Shown here: positions 1-8,866 of the stretch, one piece after another
Layout of the letters: each line of letters begins with the position of its first letter
How positions within the stretch are numbered: position 1 is the stretch's first letter
Origin: Arthrobacter sp. CDRTa11
Lineage (GTDB): Bacteria; Actinomycetota; Actinomycetes; Actinomycetales; Micrococcaceae
Length of the DNA stretch: 64,000 nt
Assembly: GCF_026427775.1 (NCBI RefSeq)
Contig: NZ_CP044532.1
Location: 1,240,001 to 1,304,000, forward strand
Direction: 5' to 3'
The notes under the pieces: model-generated
Told to the model about the DNA's origin: nothing
What the model saw: the letters and a program-made list of their open reading frames with translations, nothing else
Database searches by the model: none
Translations under genes and position numbers: made by a program

Positions 1-200
1 ACGTCGATATGGAGGCGGTTCTTCCCCTGCTTGTCTTCGGGGACTCGCTGGAAGGCCAGTCGCGTCCATCCCGGGGGATCGATAAAGGACCAGGCATCGC
101 TCCGGTGCACAGGCTCGCCGCCGAGCACCAAGGACCAGAACTCGGCCAGCCCGGCGGGGTTGTGGCAATCCACTACGACTTCATCAACTCGTCCGATCAC
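1..200 (-). CDS. VOC (glyoxalase-like) family protein, 3' part beyond window
   Basis: The complement of bases 200 to 1 reads as the first 66 codons of a vicinal-oxygen-chelate protein. It opens with VIGRVDEVVVDC, continues HNPAGLAEFWSLVLGGEP and later has DPPGWTRLAFQRVPEDKQGKNR, the usual N-terminal half of actinobacterial glyoxalase-like proteins. The frame is open at base 1, so the C-terminus lies outside. GTG at 200 is chosen because a TGA stop lies a few codons upstream; the ribosome site is weak. The substrate is unknown. Members include metal-dependent lyases, dioxygenases and antibiotic-resistance proteins. Confidence 0.7.
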   Translation of the reverse strand, partial: MIGRVDEVVVDCHNPAGLAEFWSLVLGGEPVHRSDAWSFIDPPGWTRLAFQRVPEDKQGKNRLHID

Positions 201-345
201 TGTTCGACAGTACTTGCTGCACGACGGAGTTCACCACCTGCACGATGTCGAAAGCCAGCGCACAACGAAGGACTAGACAGCCACGGCCCGAGCAGGATCC
301 ACTGGCCCTGACCGGTGAGGAGAACCGCTCAGGACTCATGATCAG

Positions 346-987
346 TTAGGTCTCGGCCGTGAGAGTATCCGGCTGCCTGGCCTGCGGGGTGATCAGCTGC
401 GCCACGAGGGTCGCCGCAAGCCATTCTTGGTAGCGGTCGGCTGACCAGCCGCGTTCCTCGACGAGTTCCCGGTAAATTTCCTCATTCGAGAAGCACCACA
501 GGAGGTCGCTTGCGGTCGCTTCGTCGATGTTGGCCGCGAGATCGGCACGCAGGCTGTGGATAAAGTCCGCAAGTGTCCGCGCCCTGTTGTCCAGCACTTT
601 GCGGTAGGCGGCGGCAACTTTCGGATCTGACGCTGCGGCCTGGCGGTGTATGGAGATGACGTCGTAGCTCGTCTCCATCTGCTGGCGCACCAGTTGCGCC
701 CACAGGCCCAGGCGGCGGGAGGCATCCGGCTCGGCCGCGGCTTGGGCCATCAGTTCAGGAATTTTCGAGTCCCGCAGCATTGTGTGCCGCATGCCTTCGA
801 GCAGGGCACGCTTATTTCCAAACGCAGCGTAGATCGTCTGGGTGGCTACGCCAGCCTCTGAAGCAATGGCGTCGATGGTGGTGGCTGCCCATCCCTTCGC
901 CGCCATCAGCGACCGGGCGGCGGCAATAATGCGGTCCTTGGTTTCCTGGGCCTGGCGCTGCCGGTGGGTTGGTCGGGGGGAAGGCAT
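346..987 (-). CDS. TetR/AcrR family transcriptional regulator
   Basis: A 213-residue protein with the TetR layout. A helix-turn-helix DNA-binding domain lies at about residues 15-60 (IIAAARSLMAAKGWAATTIDAIA, then GVATQTIYAAFGNKRALL), followed by an all-helical ligand and dimerisation domain. Such proteins usually repress a neighbouring gene until they bind a small ligand. The start MPSPRPTHRQR at 987 is preferred because TetR proteins begin shortly before the first helix; an in-frame ATG at 1035 is possible and neither has a good ribosome site. The gene diverges from a membrane-protein gene 77 bp away, the likely regulated partner. The ligand is unknown. Confidence 0.9.
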   Translation of the reverse strand: MPSPRPTHRQRQAQETKDRIIAAARSLMAAKGWAATTIDAIASEAGVATQTIYAAFGNKRALLEGMRHTMLRDSKIPELMAQAAAEPDASRRLGLWAQLVRQQMETSYDVISIHRQAAASDPKVAAAYRKVLDNRARTLADFIHSLRADLAANIDEATASDLLWCFSNEEIYRELVEERGWSADRYQEWLAATLVAQLITPQARQPDTLTAET

Positions 988-1064
988 GAAGTCAGTATAG
1001 CCATAACCCATTGAGTGGAGTATAACTTCATTCATTAGAGCATCACTATAACGAGGAGTGGGCC

Positions 1065-1799
1065 ATGTCGACCTTACCGGAACACCGTTTACTGGACGGC
1101 ACCGCGCGCCGCCTTACCGGCTGGTGCGGCATCGGGATGGTTGGGGCCATCCTGGTGAATGGCCCACTCTCGGTGGCTCTGCAGAGAATGCCGAGTTACT
1201 GGGAGGCGGGAGCGGGCGGGAAGCTTGCTACCTACCTGGAGGACGGCACGAACGTCGATCAGATGCTGGTCTTCTTCGCCCTTTCGAACCTCATCTTTGT
1301 ATTTGGAATCGGGTTCTTCGCAGGGCTACGCCGCGTCAGTGACCAATCAAACGTTTCGGATTGGGTGAGCGGGGTGGTGTCCGTTGGCTCAGCAGTTTTT
1401 CTCGCCGCCGGGCTGGTGTCGGAGACACTATCGACCGGAATAGCCGTAGTTCTGCGTTCAACTCCCGACTACAACCTCGACGCTAATTCTGCTCTTCTGA
1501 TGCAGGGCCTATGGTCTACCGTGATCGCTCAAGGGCAAGTGGCTTTGGGCATCGTCATCGTCGCTGTCAGCGTGGCCTCCCTCCGAGCCGGCGGTCTGCC
1601 GAAGTGGCTCGCCTGGGCAGGAGTCGCCGTCGGGATCGTGAGCATTCTGCGTCCGGTGCTCGTCACCCAGATCCCGCTGTTCATCGTTTCCTTCCAGCCC
1701 GTGTTCTTTTGGATCGCCGCAGTCTCCGTCGTCCTCCTTGGTGCCGGCACCCGTCGACGGCCAACTGAACGGCGCAGGTCGGCCACCGCAATAGCCTGA
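1065..1799 (+). CDS. predicted multi-pass membrane protein (DUF4386-like)
   Basis: A 244-residue integral membrane protein with about six hydrophobic segments, including VGAILVNGPLSVAL near the N-terminus, LSNLIFVFGIGFFAGL, VALGIVIVAVSVASL and WIAAVSVVLLGAG near the C-terminus, then an arginine-rich tail. The layout resembles DUF4386-type proteins, for which no activity is known; the family call is tentative. The start ATG follows GAGGAG at good spacing. It diverges from the TetR gene and its regulation by that protein is an inference from position. The stop is 10 bp from the convergent CorC-like gene. Confidence 0.75.
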   Translation: MSTLPEHRLLDGTARRLTGWCGIGMVGAILVNGPLSVALQRMPSYWEAGAGGKLATYLEDGTNVDQMLVFFALSNLIFVFGIGFFAGLRRVSDQSNVSDWVSGVVSVGSAVFLAAGLVSETLSTGIAVVLRSTPDYNLDANSALLMQGLWSTVIAQGQVALGIVIVAVSVASLRAGGLPKWLAWAGVAVGIVSILRPVLVTQIPLFIVSFQPVFFWIAAVSVVLLGAGTRRRPTERRRSATAIA

Positions 1800-1809
1800 C
1801 TCCAACTGC

Positions 1810-3108
1810 TTACTCCTGCGGCTGCCCCTTCGCGGGCGTCACCCGGATCCGGGCAATGCGCAGCCGGTCCATCGCGAGCACGGTGAGGACGTGGCCTGCG
1901 ACCTCCACCTGGTCGCCGGTCCGGGGGAGGCGGCCCAAGCGGTCAATGACGAACCCGGCCACCGTCTCGTAGTGGCCTTCGGGCAATTCGATGCCGGACG
2001 CTGATTCGAACTCCTGCAGGATCAGGCCGCCGTCGACCTCGACTGATCCGTTGGCCTTTGTGACGCGGTCCTCGGGGTCGGTGCCGTTGTCGTACTCGTC
2101 GTAGATCTCACCCACCAGTTCCTCCACCAGGTCCTCCAGGGTGACGATGCCGTCCGTGCCTCCGTACTCGTCCACCACCAGCGCGATGTGCTGGCCGAGT
2201 CTGCGCATCCGGGACAGCGACGGCAGCACCCTGTTGGTTCCCGGCAGCGGAAGGATCTCCCGGGCGATGTCCTTCACTATGCCTTGGTCGTACTCTTTAT
2301 CGCGGGGCATGAGGTCGCGGATGTGGATGAAACCAAGGACGTCGTCCGGAGTCCTGTCGATCACCGGGTAGCGCGAAAACGGGCCGTCCCTGAGCAGGCT
2401 GCGTGCAGCTTCAATCGTCAGAGAGCCGTCGATGAAGGTAACCGCTGTGCGGGGACGCATGACCTCCTGCAGTGAGCGGTCCCCGGCGCCGAACACATCG
2501 GTGAGGATGCTGCGGCTGTGTTCTTCCAGGTCGTCGCTCTGGGACACCATGTCCCACAGTTCCTCGGAGCTGACGCTCTCCTGGCGGGTGTTGGGATCGC
2601 CGCCGAACAGCCGGACGACGGCGTCGGTGGACACCGACAGCAGCCAGACGGCGGGGCGCATAAGTTCGGACAGGACACTCAGGGGCGGGGCAAGGACCTT
2701 CGTGAAGCCGACGGCACTCTGCATGGCCAGCCGTTTGGGCACCAGCTCACCCAGCACCAGGGAAAGGTAGGCCACCAGCAGCGTCATGGAGATAAAGGCC
2801 ACTGGTTCCGCCGCGGAACCAAGGCCCAGACCTTCCAGGAGGGGTTCGACGTCGGGCGCGATGGTGGAGGCGCCGTAGGCGGCGGAGAAGAAGCCGGAGA
2901 GCGTGACACCGATCTGGACGGTGGAGAGGAACCGGTTGGGGTTCCCGGCCAAGGCTGCGATCCGGGCGCCGCGCTTTCCGGCCTTTTCCATCCGGCGCAC
3001 CTGGCTCTCGCGGAGGGAAACCAAGGCCATTTCCGTGCCGGCGAAGACTCCGCCCAGCAGCACAAAAAAGAGGACCAACAGGAAATTGACCAGTGTGTCG
3101 CTGTCCAT
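1810..3108 (-). CDS. CNNM/CorC family transporter-associated protein (DUF21-CBS-CorC_HlyC)
   Basis: A 432-residue protein with the complete hemolysin C/CorC architecture. A DUF21 membrane domain (about 1-190) begins with VNFLLVLFFVLLGGVFAGTEMAL and includes the typical SLVLGELVPKRLA. A pair of CBS domains follows at about 205-335, containing VMRPRTAVTFIDG and DEYGGTDGIVTLEDLVEELV. A CorC_HlyC domain ends the protein at about 350-425. Family members act at the cell membrane and have been linked to magnesium and cobalt efflux or resistance. The gene stands alone, convergent with the membrane-protein gene on its left. Confidence 0.93.
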   Translation of the reverse strand: MDSDTLVNFLLVLFFVLLGGVFAGTEMALVSLRESQVRRMEKAGKRGARIAALAGNPNRFLSTVQIGVTLSGFFSAAYGASTIAPDVEPLLEGLGLGSAAEPVAFISMTLLVAYLSLVLGELVPKRLAMQSAVGFTKVLAPPLSVLSELMRPAVWLLSVSTDAVVRLFGGDPNTRQESVSSEELWDMVSQSDDLEEHSRSILTDVFGAGDRSLQEVMRPRTAVTFIDGSLTIEAARSLLRDGPFSRYPVIDRTPDDVLGFIHIRDLMPRDKEYDQGIVKDIAREILPLPGTNRVLPSLSRMRRLGQHIALVVDEYGGTDGIVTLEDLVEELVGEIYDEYDNGTDPEDRVTKANGSVEVDGGLILQEFESASGIELPEGHYETVAGFVIDRLGRLPRTGDQVEVAGHVLTVLAMDRLRIARIRVTPAKGQPQE

Positions 3109-3260
3109 GAACTGACACTACCGAATTAGCCGATTGCCTCGATGCCCTGCGGCTAAGTTCTTGGGCAGACTGGCCACTGGATAGTGAGCGGTAGTCAGGA
3201 GCAGGGACGGTAGGATCGGAGCATTGCCGCAGGCCGGCCATAGCTTTTGGGGGAATCATC

Positions 3261-4436
3261 GTGAACATCAAGCCATTCAGTCGCGCCGTCTGTGCCCTCC
3301 TGCTTGCCGGGGCGGCGGCTCTGCTGGCACCCGCGCCGGCGTCCGCTCAAGACTCACAGGTGATCAACGTAAGCGGCCAGCCGCTTGGAGTTGTGGCCGG
3401 CCCGGACGGCACGTTGTACGTCAGCGACTACAACTTTCTGGGTGGCGTAAGCGTCTTCCGATCCGGGGAGGCTCAAGCCTTCCGGCACATAAAAGTTGGC
3501 CACTTCTCAACCTCCATGGCCATGACGTCGGACGGGACGCTCTATGTGCTCCAGTCCACCGAGTCCATGCAGACCGAGCTCGGCGTTGTGACACCCGGGG
3601 CAGGCGAGGTCTCGGCGACCATTCCGTTGACGCAAGGTAACCACTGGCTGACGACGTCGCCGGACGGATCGCTCTATGTGGCCAGCGGGAATGACGGCAC
3701 TGTCTCGGTGGTCCTGCCGGGCGGGACAAAGGTTCATCGTGTCATGGAGGCCGGGCACTCTCCGGTGGAGGTCACCGTGGCGAAGGGAGGCACTGCGTAC
3801 GCGGTGAATCAGCATGCAGGCACCGTTAGCGTTATTCCGAGCGGCGCCACAAGCCCCTCGCACACTATCGACGTGGGCAAGAGTTCAAGCCCTCACGGGA
3901 TAGCAGCCGCGCCTGATGGAAATGTCTACGTGGCAAACGTCCTGTCGAACGCCGTTGCAGTTATCGAGCCCGGCGGCACCAAAGTGGCCCGGTGGATCCG
4001 GGTGGGCCGGGAACCGCAGGAGGTGGTGGCCGGTCCGGATGGGAGGGTGTACGTGACAAACAGTGCGGACAACACGGTCTCTGTCATCCCTCCCGGCGCT
4101 GACCGGGTGGCTGAAACCATACCCACCGGGGAAGATCCTGGCCGTCTGGCACTCACAGCCGACGGCTCAGTGGTGGTGGTCAACAGGGGAGATAAGACTC
4201 TTACAGTGTTCGACGCCGGATTGCTGGGATCCGCTCCGGCCGCCTTGTCCGGGGGAGCCGTTGACGCGGCTGACGACGCTTTGAAGGTTGCGGCAGGCTG
4301 GGACGTTTTCAGTGCTGGTGTTCCTGTCATTGCGGCAGGGAGCGGCGCTTTGCTTCTTGCCGGTGCTGCTGTCCTCATCGCCGTGCTGCGAAGGCGGAGG
4401 CCGCTGCTTTCATTGCGTGAGAACATCCACGGCTAG
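3261..4436 (+). CDS. secreted, membrane-anchored YVTN-type beta-propeller protein
   Basis: A 391-residue protein starting with GTG. Residues 1-29 form a signal peptide (MNIKPFSRAVCALLLAGAAA, cleavage likely after PASA). The body consists of repeats of about 40 residues, each with a core such as GPDGTLYVSD, SPDGSLYVAS, APDGNVYVANV or GPDGRVYVTNS followed by a VSVIPPG-type strand, predicting a six- to seven-bladed propeller. A transmembrane helix at about 355-382 precedes RRRRP, anchoring the protein in the membrane facing outward. No LPXTG sortase motif is visible. The ligand is unknown. The next gene starts 39 bp downstream, so the two may be cotranscribed. Confidence 0.85.
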   Translation: MNIKPFSRAVCALLLAGAAALLAPAPASAQDSQVINVSGQPLGVVAGPDGTLYVSDYNFLGGVSVFRSGEAQAFRHIKVGHFSTSMAMTSDGTLYVLQSTESMQTELGVVTPGAGEVSATIPLTQGNHWLTTSPDGSLYVASGNDGTVSVVLPGGTKVHRVMEAGHSPVEVTVAKGGTAYAVNQHAGTVSVIPSGATSPSHTIDVGKSSSPHGIAAAPDGNVYVANVLSNAVAVIEPGGTKVARWIRVGREPQEVVAGPDGRVYVTNSADNTVSVIPPGADRVAETIPTGEDPGRLALTADGSVVVVNRGDKTLTVFDAGLLGSAPAALSGGAVDAADDALKVAAGWDVFSAGVPVIAAGSGALLLAGAAVLIAVLRRRRPLLSLRENIHG

Positions 4437-4474
4437 GCTGGACTCGATCGCAACCGGGACTGGAGGATGGGCAC

Positions 4475-5371
4475 ATGGCTGATGACCGGGCACCTGCCGC
4501 CCCCTTCGACCGCGTGGTCCTGATCTTCAATCCGACCAAAGCCGAAATGGCCACGCGGATTCATGACGTGCAGCGTGATCTCGGCACTGATCTGCCGGGT
4601 CTGCCAATTGAGCTGCTGCCGACGGATTTTGCGGGCCACGCCCGCGATCTGGCGCGGTCCGTGGCCGTGGCGGGATCCCCGCTCATCGTCTCAGTCAGCG
4701 GCGATGGCGGGTACAACGAGGTTGTCAACGGGGTGATGGACGTTCCCGCCACCAGGGCTGTCTGCACTGTGCTCCCTGCAGGTAACGCCAATGACCATCA
4801 CAGGAGTAGGCCCGTAAGGCCGTTTACGGAGGCCATCCGCGAGAGCCGGGTCCGTCGCATCGACCTGCTGCGCATAACGTTCCGCGGTGCACATCGGGAG
4901 CAGGTCCAGTACGCCCACTCATATGTGGGGTTCGGACTCACACCGTTGATGGCGATCGGGATCGAAAAGGGCGGAAAAGGGAAAATCCTCGAGCTCATCT
5001 CCGTTGCCCGGACGCTCTCTGGCCTGAGGCCGTTTGAGCTCGTGCGGGCCGACGGGGCAACCGCGCAATTCGACAGTCTGATCCTGGCCAACATCTCGCG
5101 GATGGCGAAGTATGGGCGGGTCAGCGAGTCGAACCACCCGGATGATGGGCAGTTCGAGGTGGTGACGTTGCCCCATGCCGGGCGTTGGAAGATGGCGCTG
5201 ATGACCCTTCGGGCCGTCACTTTGGGACTGGGGCATCAACCCAGCGTCAGCAGCTATGCCTTCACGACGCGGAATGCTGTTCCATGCCAGATTGACGGCG
5301 AAGTTGTACATGTTCAGGCAGGCACCCATGTGCTGGTGGAAAGCGCCAGGGGAGCCCTCGCCACTATCTGA
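4475..5371 (+). CDS. diacylglycerol kinase-like (DAGK catalytic domain) protein
   Basis: A 298-residue protein of the lipid-kinase/NAD-kinase fold. It begins VVLIFNPTK, and the nucleotide loop is SGDGGYNEVVNGVM at about 75-88, the position of GGDGTxNEVxNG in diacylglycerol kinases. It is followed by LPAGNANDHHR in place of the usual LPxGTxND. The C-terminal half has the expected beta-sandwich ending CQIDGEVV. The Gly-Gly instead of Gly-Thr after GD and the AGNAN loop depart from the consensus, so activity or substrate may differ. GGAGG precedes the ATG. It probably follows the propeller gene in one transcript. Confidence 0.85.
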   Translation: MADDRAPAAPFDRVVLIFNPTKAEMATRIHDVQRDLGTDLPGLPIELLPTDFAGHARDLARSVAVAGSPLIVSVSGDGGYNEVVNGVMDVPATRAVCTVLPAGNANDHHRSRPVRPFTEAIRESRVRRIDLLRITFRGAHREQVQYAHSYVGFGLTPLMAIGIEKGGKGKILELISVARTLSGLRPFELVRADGATAQFDSLILANISRMAKYGRVSESNHPDDGQFEVVTLPHAGRWKMALMTLRAVTLGLGHQPSVSSYAFTTRNAVPCQIDGEVVHVQAGTHVLVESARGALATI

Positions 5372-5439
5372 CGCCTGTCTAGACGTGGGGGCCCAAATTC
5401 GGCGGGCGTAGGGTGGGACTTGGGCGAAAGGAGCACTTC

Positions 5440-6216
5440 ATGAAGAAAATCCTCATGGTACTTACCAGCGTTTCCGAGATCGGCGACACCGGAGAGAAGA
5501 CCGGCTACAACGTGGCCGAGGCTGCACATCCCTGGAAGGTGTTCAAGGATTCCGGGCATTTCGTCGACTTTGCGTCCATCCAGGGCGGCCAGCCCCCGCG
5601 CGACGAGGTGGACTCAGGAGATCCCATCCAGGTCGCCTTTACGGAGGACGAGACTACGCGCGCCGGTCTCTACAACACGGCCCGGGTCGACGTCGTTGAT
5701 CCCGACCAGTACGACGCCGTCTTCCTTGTAGGCGGCCACGGCACCATGTGGGACTTCCCGGACAGCGAAGGCCTGCAGAATCTGGTGGCGAGCGTCTACA
5801 ACACCGGCGGCTTGGTGGGCGCGGTCTGCCACGGGCCGGCCGGCCTGCTGAACGTGGAATTGGAGAACGGGCTTCGCCTCGTCGAGGGCCGGAAGGTGGC
5901 CGCCTTCACCAACGACGAGGAGGTTGCCGCAGGGAAAGACAAGGTCATCCCGTTCTTCCTGGCAGACCGCCTTGAGGAACAGGGTGCTACCCATGTCTCC
6001 GCTGGTGTCTTTGAGGAGATGGTGGTGGTGGATGACCGGCTGGTGACAGGCCAGAACCCGGCTTCAGCTGCCGGCGTGGCCAAGGAAATGGAGAAGCTCT
6101 TCGCAGAGCTCATCCACCAGGAAAAGGCCGAGGAACAGCACGAGACGGAGAGTCTGCGCGCCGAGAAGGACGCCCAGAAAAACGCAAAGAAGGCTGCGGC
6201 GGAAGCGGAGCACTGA
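5440..6216 (+). CDS. type 1 glutamine amidotransferase domain protein (DJ-1/PfpI, Hsp31-like)
   Basis: A 258-residue DJ-1/PfpI superfamily protein. It starts MKKILMVLTS, has the acid-residue region VFLVGGHGTMWDF at about 94-106 and the nucleophile elbow GAVCHGPAGLL with Cys130 followed by His131. That order fits the Hsp31/YhbO class, whose members act as chaperones or glyoxalase/deglycase-type enzymes under carbonyl stress. A charged helical tail rich in Lys and Glu (about 222-258) extends beyond the usual domain end. The ATG at 5440 follows AAAGGAG at ideal spacing, so an upstream in-frame GTG at 5413 is not used. A strong hairpin follows the stop. Confidence 0.9.
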   Translation: MKKILMVLTSVSEIGDTGEKTGYNVAEAAHPWKVFKDSGHFVDFASIQGGQPPRDEVDSGDPIQVAFTEDETTRAGLYNTARVDVVDPDQYDAVFLVGGHGTMWDFPDSEGLQNLVASVYNTGGLVGAVCHGPAGLLNVELENGLRLVEGRKVAAFTNDEEVAAGKDKVIPFFLADRLEEQGATHVSAGVFEEMVVVDDRLVTGQNPASAAGVAKEMEKLFAELIHQEKAEEQHETESLRAEKDAQKNAKKAAAEAEH

Positions 6217-6234
6217 CACCAACAGCGTACTGAA

Positions 6235-6272
6235 ACTGACGGCCACCCCGGCACGATGAGGTGGCCGTCAGT
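6235..6272 (+). terminator. hairpin terminator after the DJ-1/PfpI gene
   Basis: A perfect 13-bp inverted repeat, ACTGACGGCCACC against GGTGGCCGTCAGT, with a 12-nt loop begins 19 bp after the DJ-1/PfpI stop codon. There is no long T run, which is common for GC-rich actinobacterial terminators. Confidence 0.75.
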
Positions 6273-6393
6273 TGTCGCATCGGCCGCCATCACCTGTGCG
6301 CTGTTGACTCGCTGCGACGGCGTGGGGAGCATCTGAATATGGCTGGGGGGAACAGGCAGCGCCTGTTGCCCCACGCGGGAGAGGCTGTTCGGG

Positions 6394-7557
6394 ATGTTGG
6401 TGAGCTGGAGTCATAAGGCCCTTGGACGTAAGACCGCGTTCGGCCTCGCTGTCCTTTTGCTTGCGCTCGCTGGTTGCTCCGCCGGTCCTGATCCGGCTCC
6501 GTCGCCGCCGTCGTCGATGGATGAATTGAAAGCCGAACTGGAACAGTTCAGCACCGAGCGGTTGGCAGCAGGAGCTTCAGCCGTCCTCATCCAGGCGGGG
6601 CTGGGCGGGGAAGTCTGGTCCAATGCCGAAGGTGTTCGGGACCTTGAGACGAAGGTTCCCGCCGAGTCCGGCGATTCGTTCCACATGGCCAGCCTGACCA
6701 AATCCATGGTGGCGACCTCCGTCCTCAAGCTGGTTGAACAGGGAAAAATCCGGTTGGATGACCTGGTCAGCGATGACCTGCCGGAGTTCGATTCAGTCCT
6801 GCACCCGCCCAAGCCAATTACCGTCAGGATGCTGCTGGACCATACGTCCGGGATGCCAGGCTTTGAGGAACTGCTCATCAGATCGGGTCCCGTGAAAGAG
6901 GTCCTGGCCACCCCGCTTACCGCGGAGCGAAGGCTTGAGCTGACAGGAATGGCGCCGTGGGACTCCGCCGATGTTGGCGTGTATGAGTACTCGAACTCCA
7001 ATTACGTGGTGCTGGGACTTCTCGTCGAGCGCGTGTCAGGCCGCAGCCTGGGGGATGTGCTGCGGACTGACATTGTGGAGCCCCTCGGGTTGGCCGGGAC
7101 ACTGCTCGCCGGAACCGCCAAAGCTCCCGCCACCATGGTGCACGGCTATGTCATGATCGACGGCGAACGGGTGGACGCCACCGAGGCCGGTGTTCAGAGC
7201 AGATCTGCCTCGGGCGGGATGATCTCCACAGTCCAGGACGTGAACGTGTTCTTCTCGGCCTTGCTGGCAGGCAAGGTGGTGAATCCCGCGCTGGTCAAGG
7301 AGATGCAAAGCCAGAACTCCTCTGAGTACGGGCTCGGCCTGGCCAAATGGTGGGACAGCTGCACGAGCGGTTACTACTATGGCCATCTCGGCGGAGCACC
7401 CGGCTATGCCTCCATCGCGATGACCAGCGCCGACGGCTCCAGGCAGCTGGCTGTGTTCATGGCACACGCTGCAGAACCGCTGAGCGTCGATACGCCTCCA
7501 GGCGATTACGGGCTGGAGGAGTTTGCGCAGAAGGCTCTCGACAGCACCTGCGATTAG
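6394..7557 (+). CDS. serine hydrolase lipoprotein of the beta-lactamase class C/PBP fold
   Basis: A 387-residue exported lipoprotein. The signal peptide ends in a lipobox LALAGC with Cys28 as the lipidation site. The penicilloyl-serine-transferase motifs are present: SLTK (Ser100, Lys103), YSN (200-202) and HLGG near 331. Family members include class C-like beta-lactamases, D,D-peptidases, D-aminopeptidases and esterases, so the substrate cannot be read from the sequence. A cell-surface peptidase or esterase is as likely as drug resistance. GGGAGAGG lies 8 nt before the ATG. The gene stands alone after a terminator. Confidence 0.9.
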   Translation: MLVSWSHKALGRKTAFGLAVLLLALAGCSAGPDPAPSPPSSMDELKAELEQFSTERLAAGASAVLIQAGLGGEVWSNAEGVRDLETKVPAESGDSFHMASLTKSMVATSVLKLVEQGKIRLDDLVSDDLPEFDSVLHPPKPITVRMLLDHTSGMPGFEELLIRSGPVKEVLATPLTAERRLELTGMAPWDSADVGVYEYSNSNYVVLGLLVERVSGRSLGDVLRTDIVEPLGLAGTLLAGTAKAPATMVHGYVMIDGERVDATEAGVQSRSASGGMISTVQDVNVFFSALLAGKVVNPALVKEMQSQNSSEYGLGLAKWWDSCTSGYYYGHLGGAPGYASIAMTSADGSRQLAVFMAHAAEPLSVDTPPGDYGLEEFAQKALDSTCD

Positions 7558-7651
7558 CGCTGCTCTGAGGCAGGGGAGTACGACGGCGGCACGCGCCTGG
7601 GTCGCTGCCCCAGAGGAGCATGCTCCGCCTACTCCGTTCGGTAACCGGCGA

Positions 7652-7786
7652 ATGGGAGTCACCATTGGTTTCGCAAATCGCGGATGCCTCGCGGGAGTGA
7701 ACTTTGCCCGCGACAAGGGCCTGGACCTCGCGTACGATCCGGGCAACCTGTTCCATATCAACCAGAACATCAAACCGGTGGCCTGA
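7652..7786 (+). pseudogene. remnant of a berberine-bridge-type FAD oxidase C-terminus
   Basis: The + frame encodes DKGLDLAYDPGNLFHINQN followed by IKP and a stop. YDPxNLFxxNQNI is the conserved C-terminal end of the BBE domain in FAD-linked oxidoreductases. Nothing upstream resembles the remaining roughly 400 residues; the region directly upstream belongs to the lipoprotein gene. This is therefore taken as a decayed tail, with an uncertain 5' limit. Confidence 0.55.
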
Positions 7787-7790
7787 AACG

Positions 7791-7826
7791 CGGTAAGCCC
7801 CAACCTCAAGAGGTCGGGGCTTACCG
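7791..7826. terminator. bidirectional hairpin terminator
   Basis: An inverted repeat, CGGTAAGCCCC against GGGGCTTACCG with a 14-nt loop, lies between the oxidase remnant (+) and the DUF808 gene (-). Its placement at the converging 3' ends and its perfect 11-bp stem support a terminator for both strands. Confidence 0.75.
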
Positions 7827-7840
7827 GGTGAGACAACGGG

Positions 7841-8866
7841 CTAGGAGGAGGCGTCGCCGTCGTGTTTCGTTGGCCGGTAACCGGCAAGTTCGGCGCGGAT
7901 GTCGCCCTCCTCGTGCCCGCCCTTCTTCTTGCCGAACGGCAGCGCTTTCAGCAGCGGATGCACGATTGCCATGACCACGATGCCCCAAGCGAGCCCGATG
8001 ACGGCTGAGCACAAGGTGTTCACGAGCCAGGCCAGGAAGCTGCCAACCACCGCGATCCCCTCGAAGGGGTGCTCGAGGACATGGACGATGTCATACGGAC
8101 CGTGCCAGCCGAGGTCATAGGCCCCCTGCAGCATGATGTGGCCGCCTACCCACAGCATGGCGATGGTCCCGATGAAGGTTATTGCGGCCAGCACGGCGGG
8201 CATCCCCTTGACCAGCAGCTCGCCGAAGCGCTTGGAGCTTGCGGAATCCTTGGCCGCCAGGTGCAGGCCGATGTCGTCCATCTTGACGATCAGGCCGACG
8301 GCGCCGTACACGAGCACGGTGATCACGAGGGCCACGACCACCAGGATGATTGCCCGGGACAGCAAGGAATCTGCGGCCACCTCGTTCATTGAGATGACCA
8401 TGATCTCGCAGGACAGGATGAAGTCGGTGGTGATGGCGCCCTTGATGACCTTGGCCTCGGCCTCAGGGCCGCGTTCAACGGCAGGAGTATCTTCCTCCGC
8501 GGTGTGGTGGCCGCGCAGCTTGTGCCAGACTTTTTCGGCGCCCTCGTAGCAAAGGTAGGTGCCGCCCAGCATGAGGATGAACGGGATGGCCCAGGGGACA
8601 AAGGCGCTGACCAGCAGCAGGGCCGGCAGGATGATCAACAGCTTGTTCCGGAGCGATCCCCAGAAGATCTTCTTGATCATCGGCAGTTCGCGGGACGGGT
8701 CCGCCCCGGACACGTATTGCGGGGTGACGGCGGCGTCGTCGATTACCACGCCGGCGGCCTTGGCCCCCGCCTTCGCCGCTCCGGCAGCGACGTCGTCCAC
8801 CGAGGCGGCCGCGATGCGGGCCAGGGCTGCGATGTCGTCCAGCAGGGCGACCAGACCGCCGCTCAC
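7841..8866 (-). CDS. DUF808 family (YedI-like) inner membrane protein
   Basis: A 341-residue protein with the DUF808 signature. It starts MSGGLVALLDDIAALARIAA, then ASVDDVAAGAAKAG, then VIDDAAVTPQYVSG and a region of about seven transmembrane helices containing FILMLGGTYLCYEGAEKV. The family is widespread (E. coli YedI) and has no established biochemical role; it is often treated as a predicted transporter. The C-terminus is charged and cytoplasmic. The gene is monocistronic, convergent with a decayed gene and followed by a hairpin. Confidence 0.9.
   Translation of the reverse strand: MSGGLVALLDDIAALARIAAASVDDVAAGAAKAGAKAAGVVIDDAAVTPQYVSGADPSRELPMIKKIFWGSLRNKLLIILPALLLVSAFVPWAIPFILMLGGTYLCYEGAEKVWHKLRGHHTAEEDTPAVERGPEAEAKVIKGAITTDFILSCEIMVISMNEVAADSLLSRAIILVVVALVITVLVYGAVGLIVKMDDIGLHLAAKDSASSKRFGELLVKGMPAVLAAITFIGTIAMLWVGGHIMLQGAYDLGWHGPYDIVHVLEHPFEGIAVVGSFLAWLVNTLCSAVIGLAWGIVVMAIVHPLLKALPFGKKKGGHEEGDIRAELAGYRPTKHDGDASS

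Noticed and set aside
985..1065. A TetR operator palindrome between the divergent genes
   Set aside because: AGTATA-type half sites recur in the interval, but no arrangement gives a convincing symmetric palindrome.
1810..3108. Calling the CorC-like protein a hemolysin
   Set aside because: The hemolysin name is historical; the DUF21-CBS-CorC architecture points to membrane ion transport or resistance.
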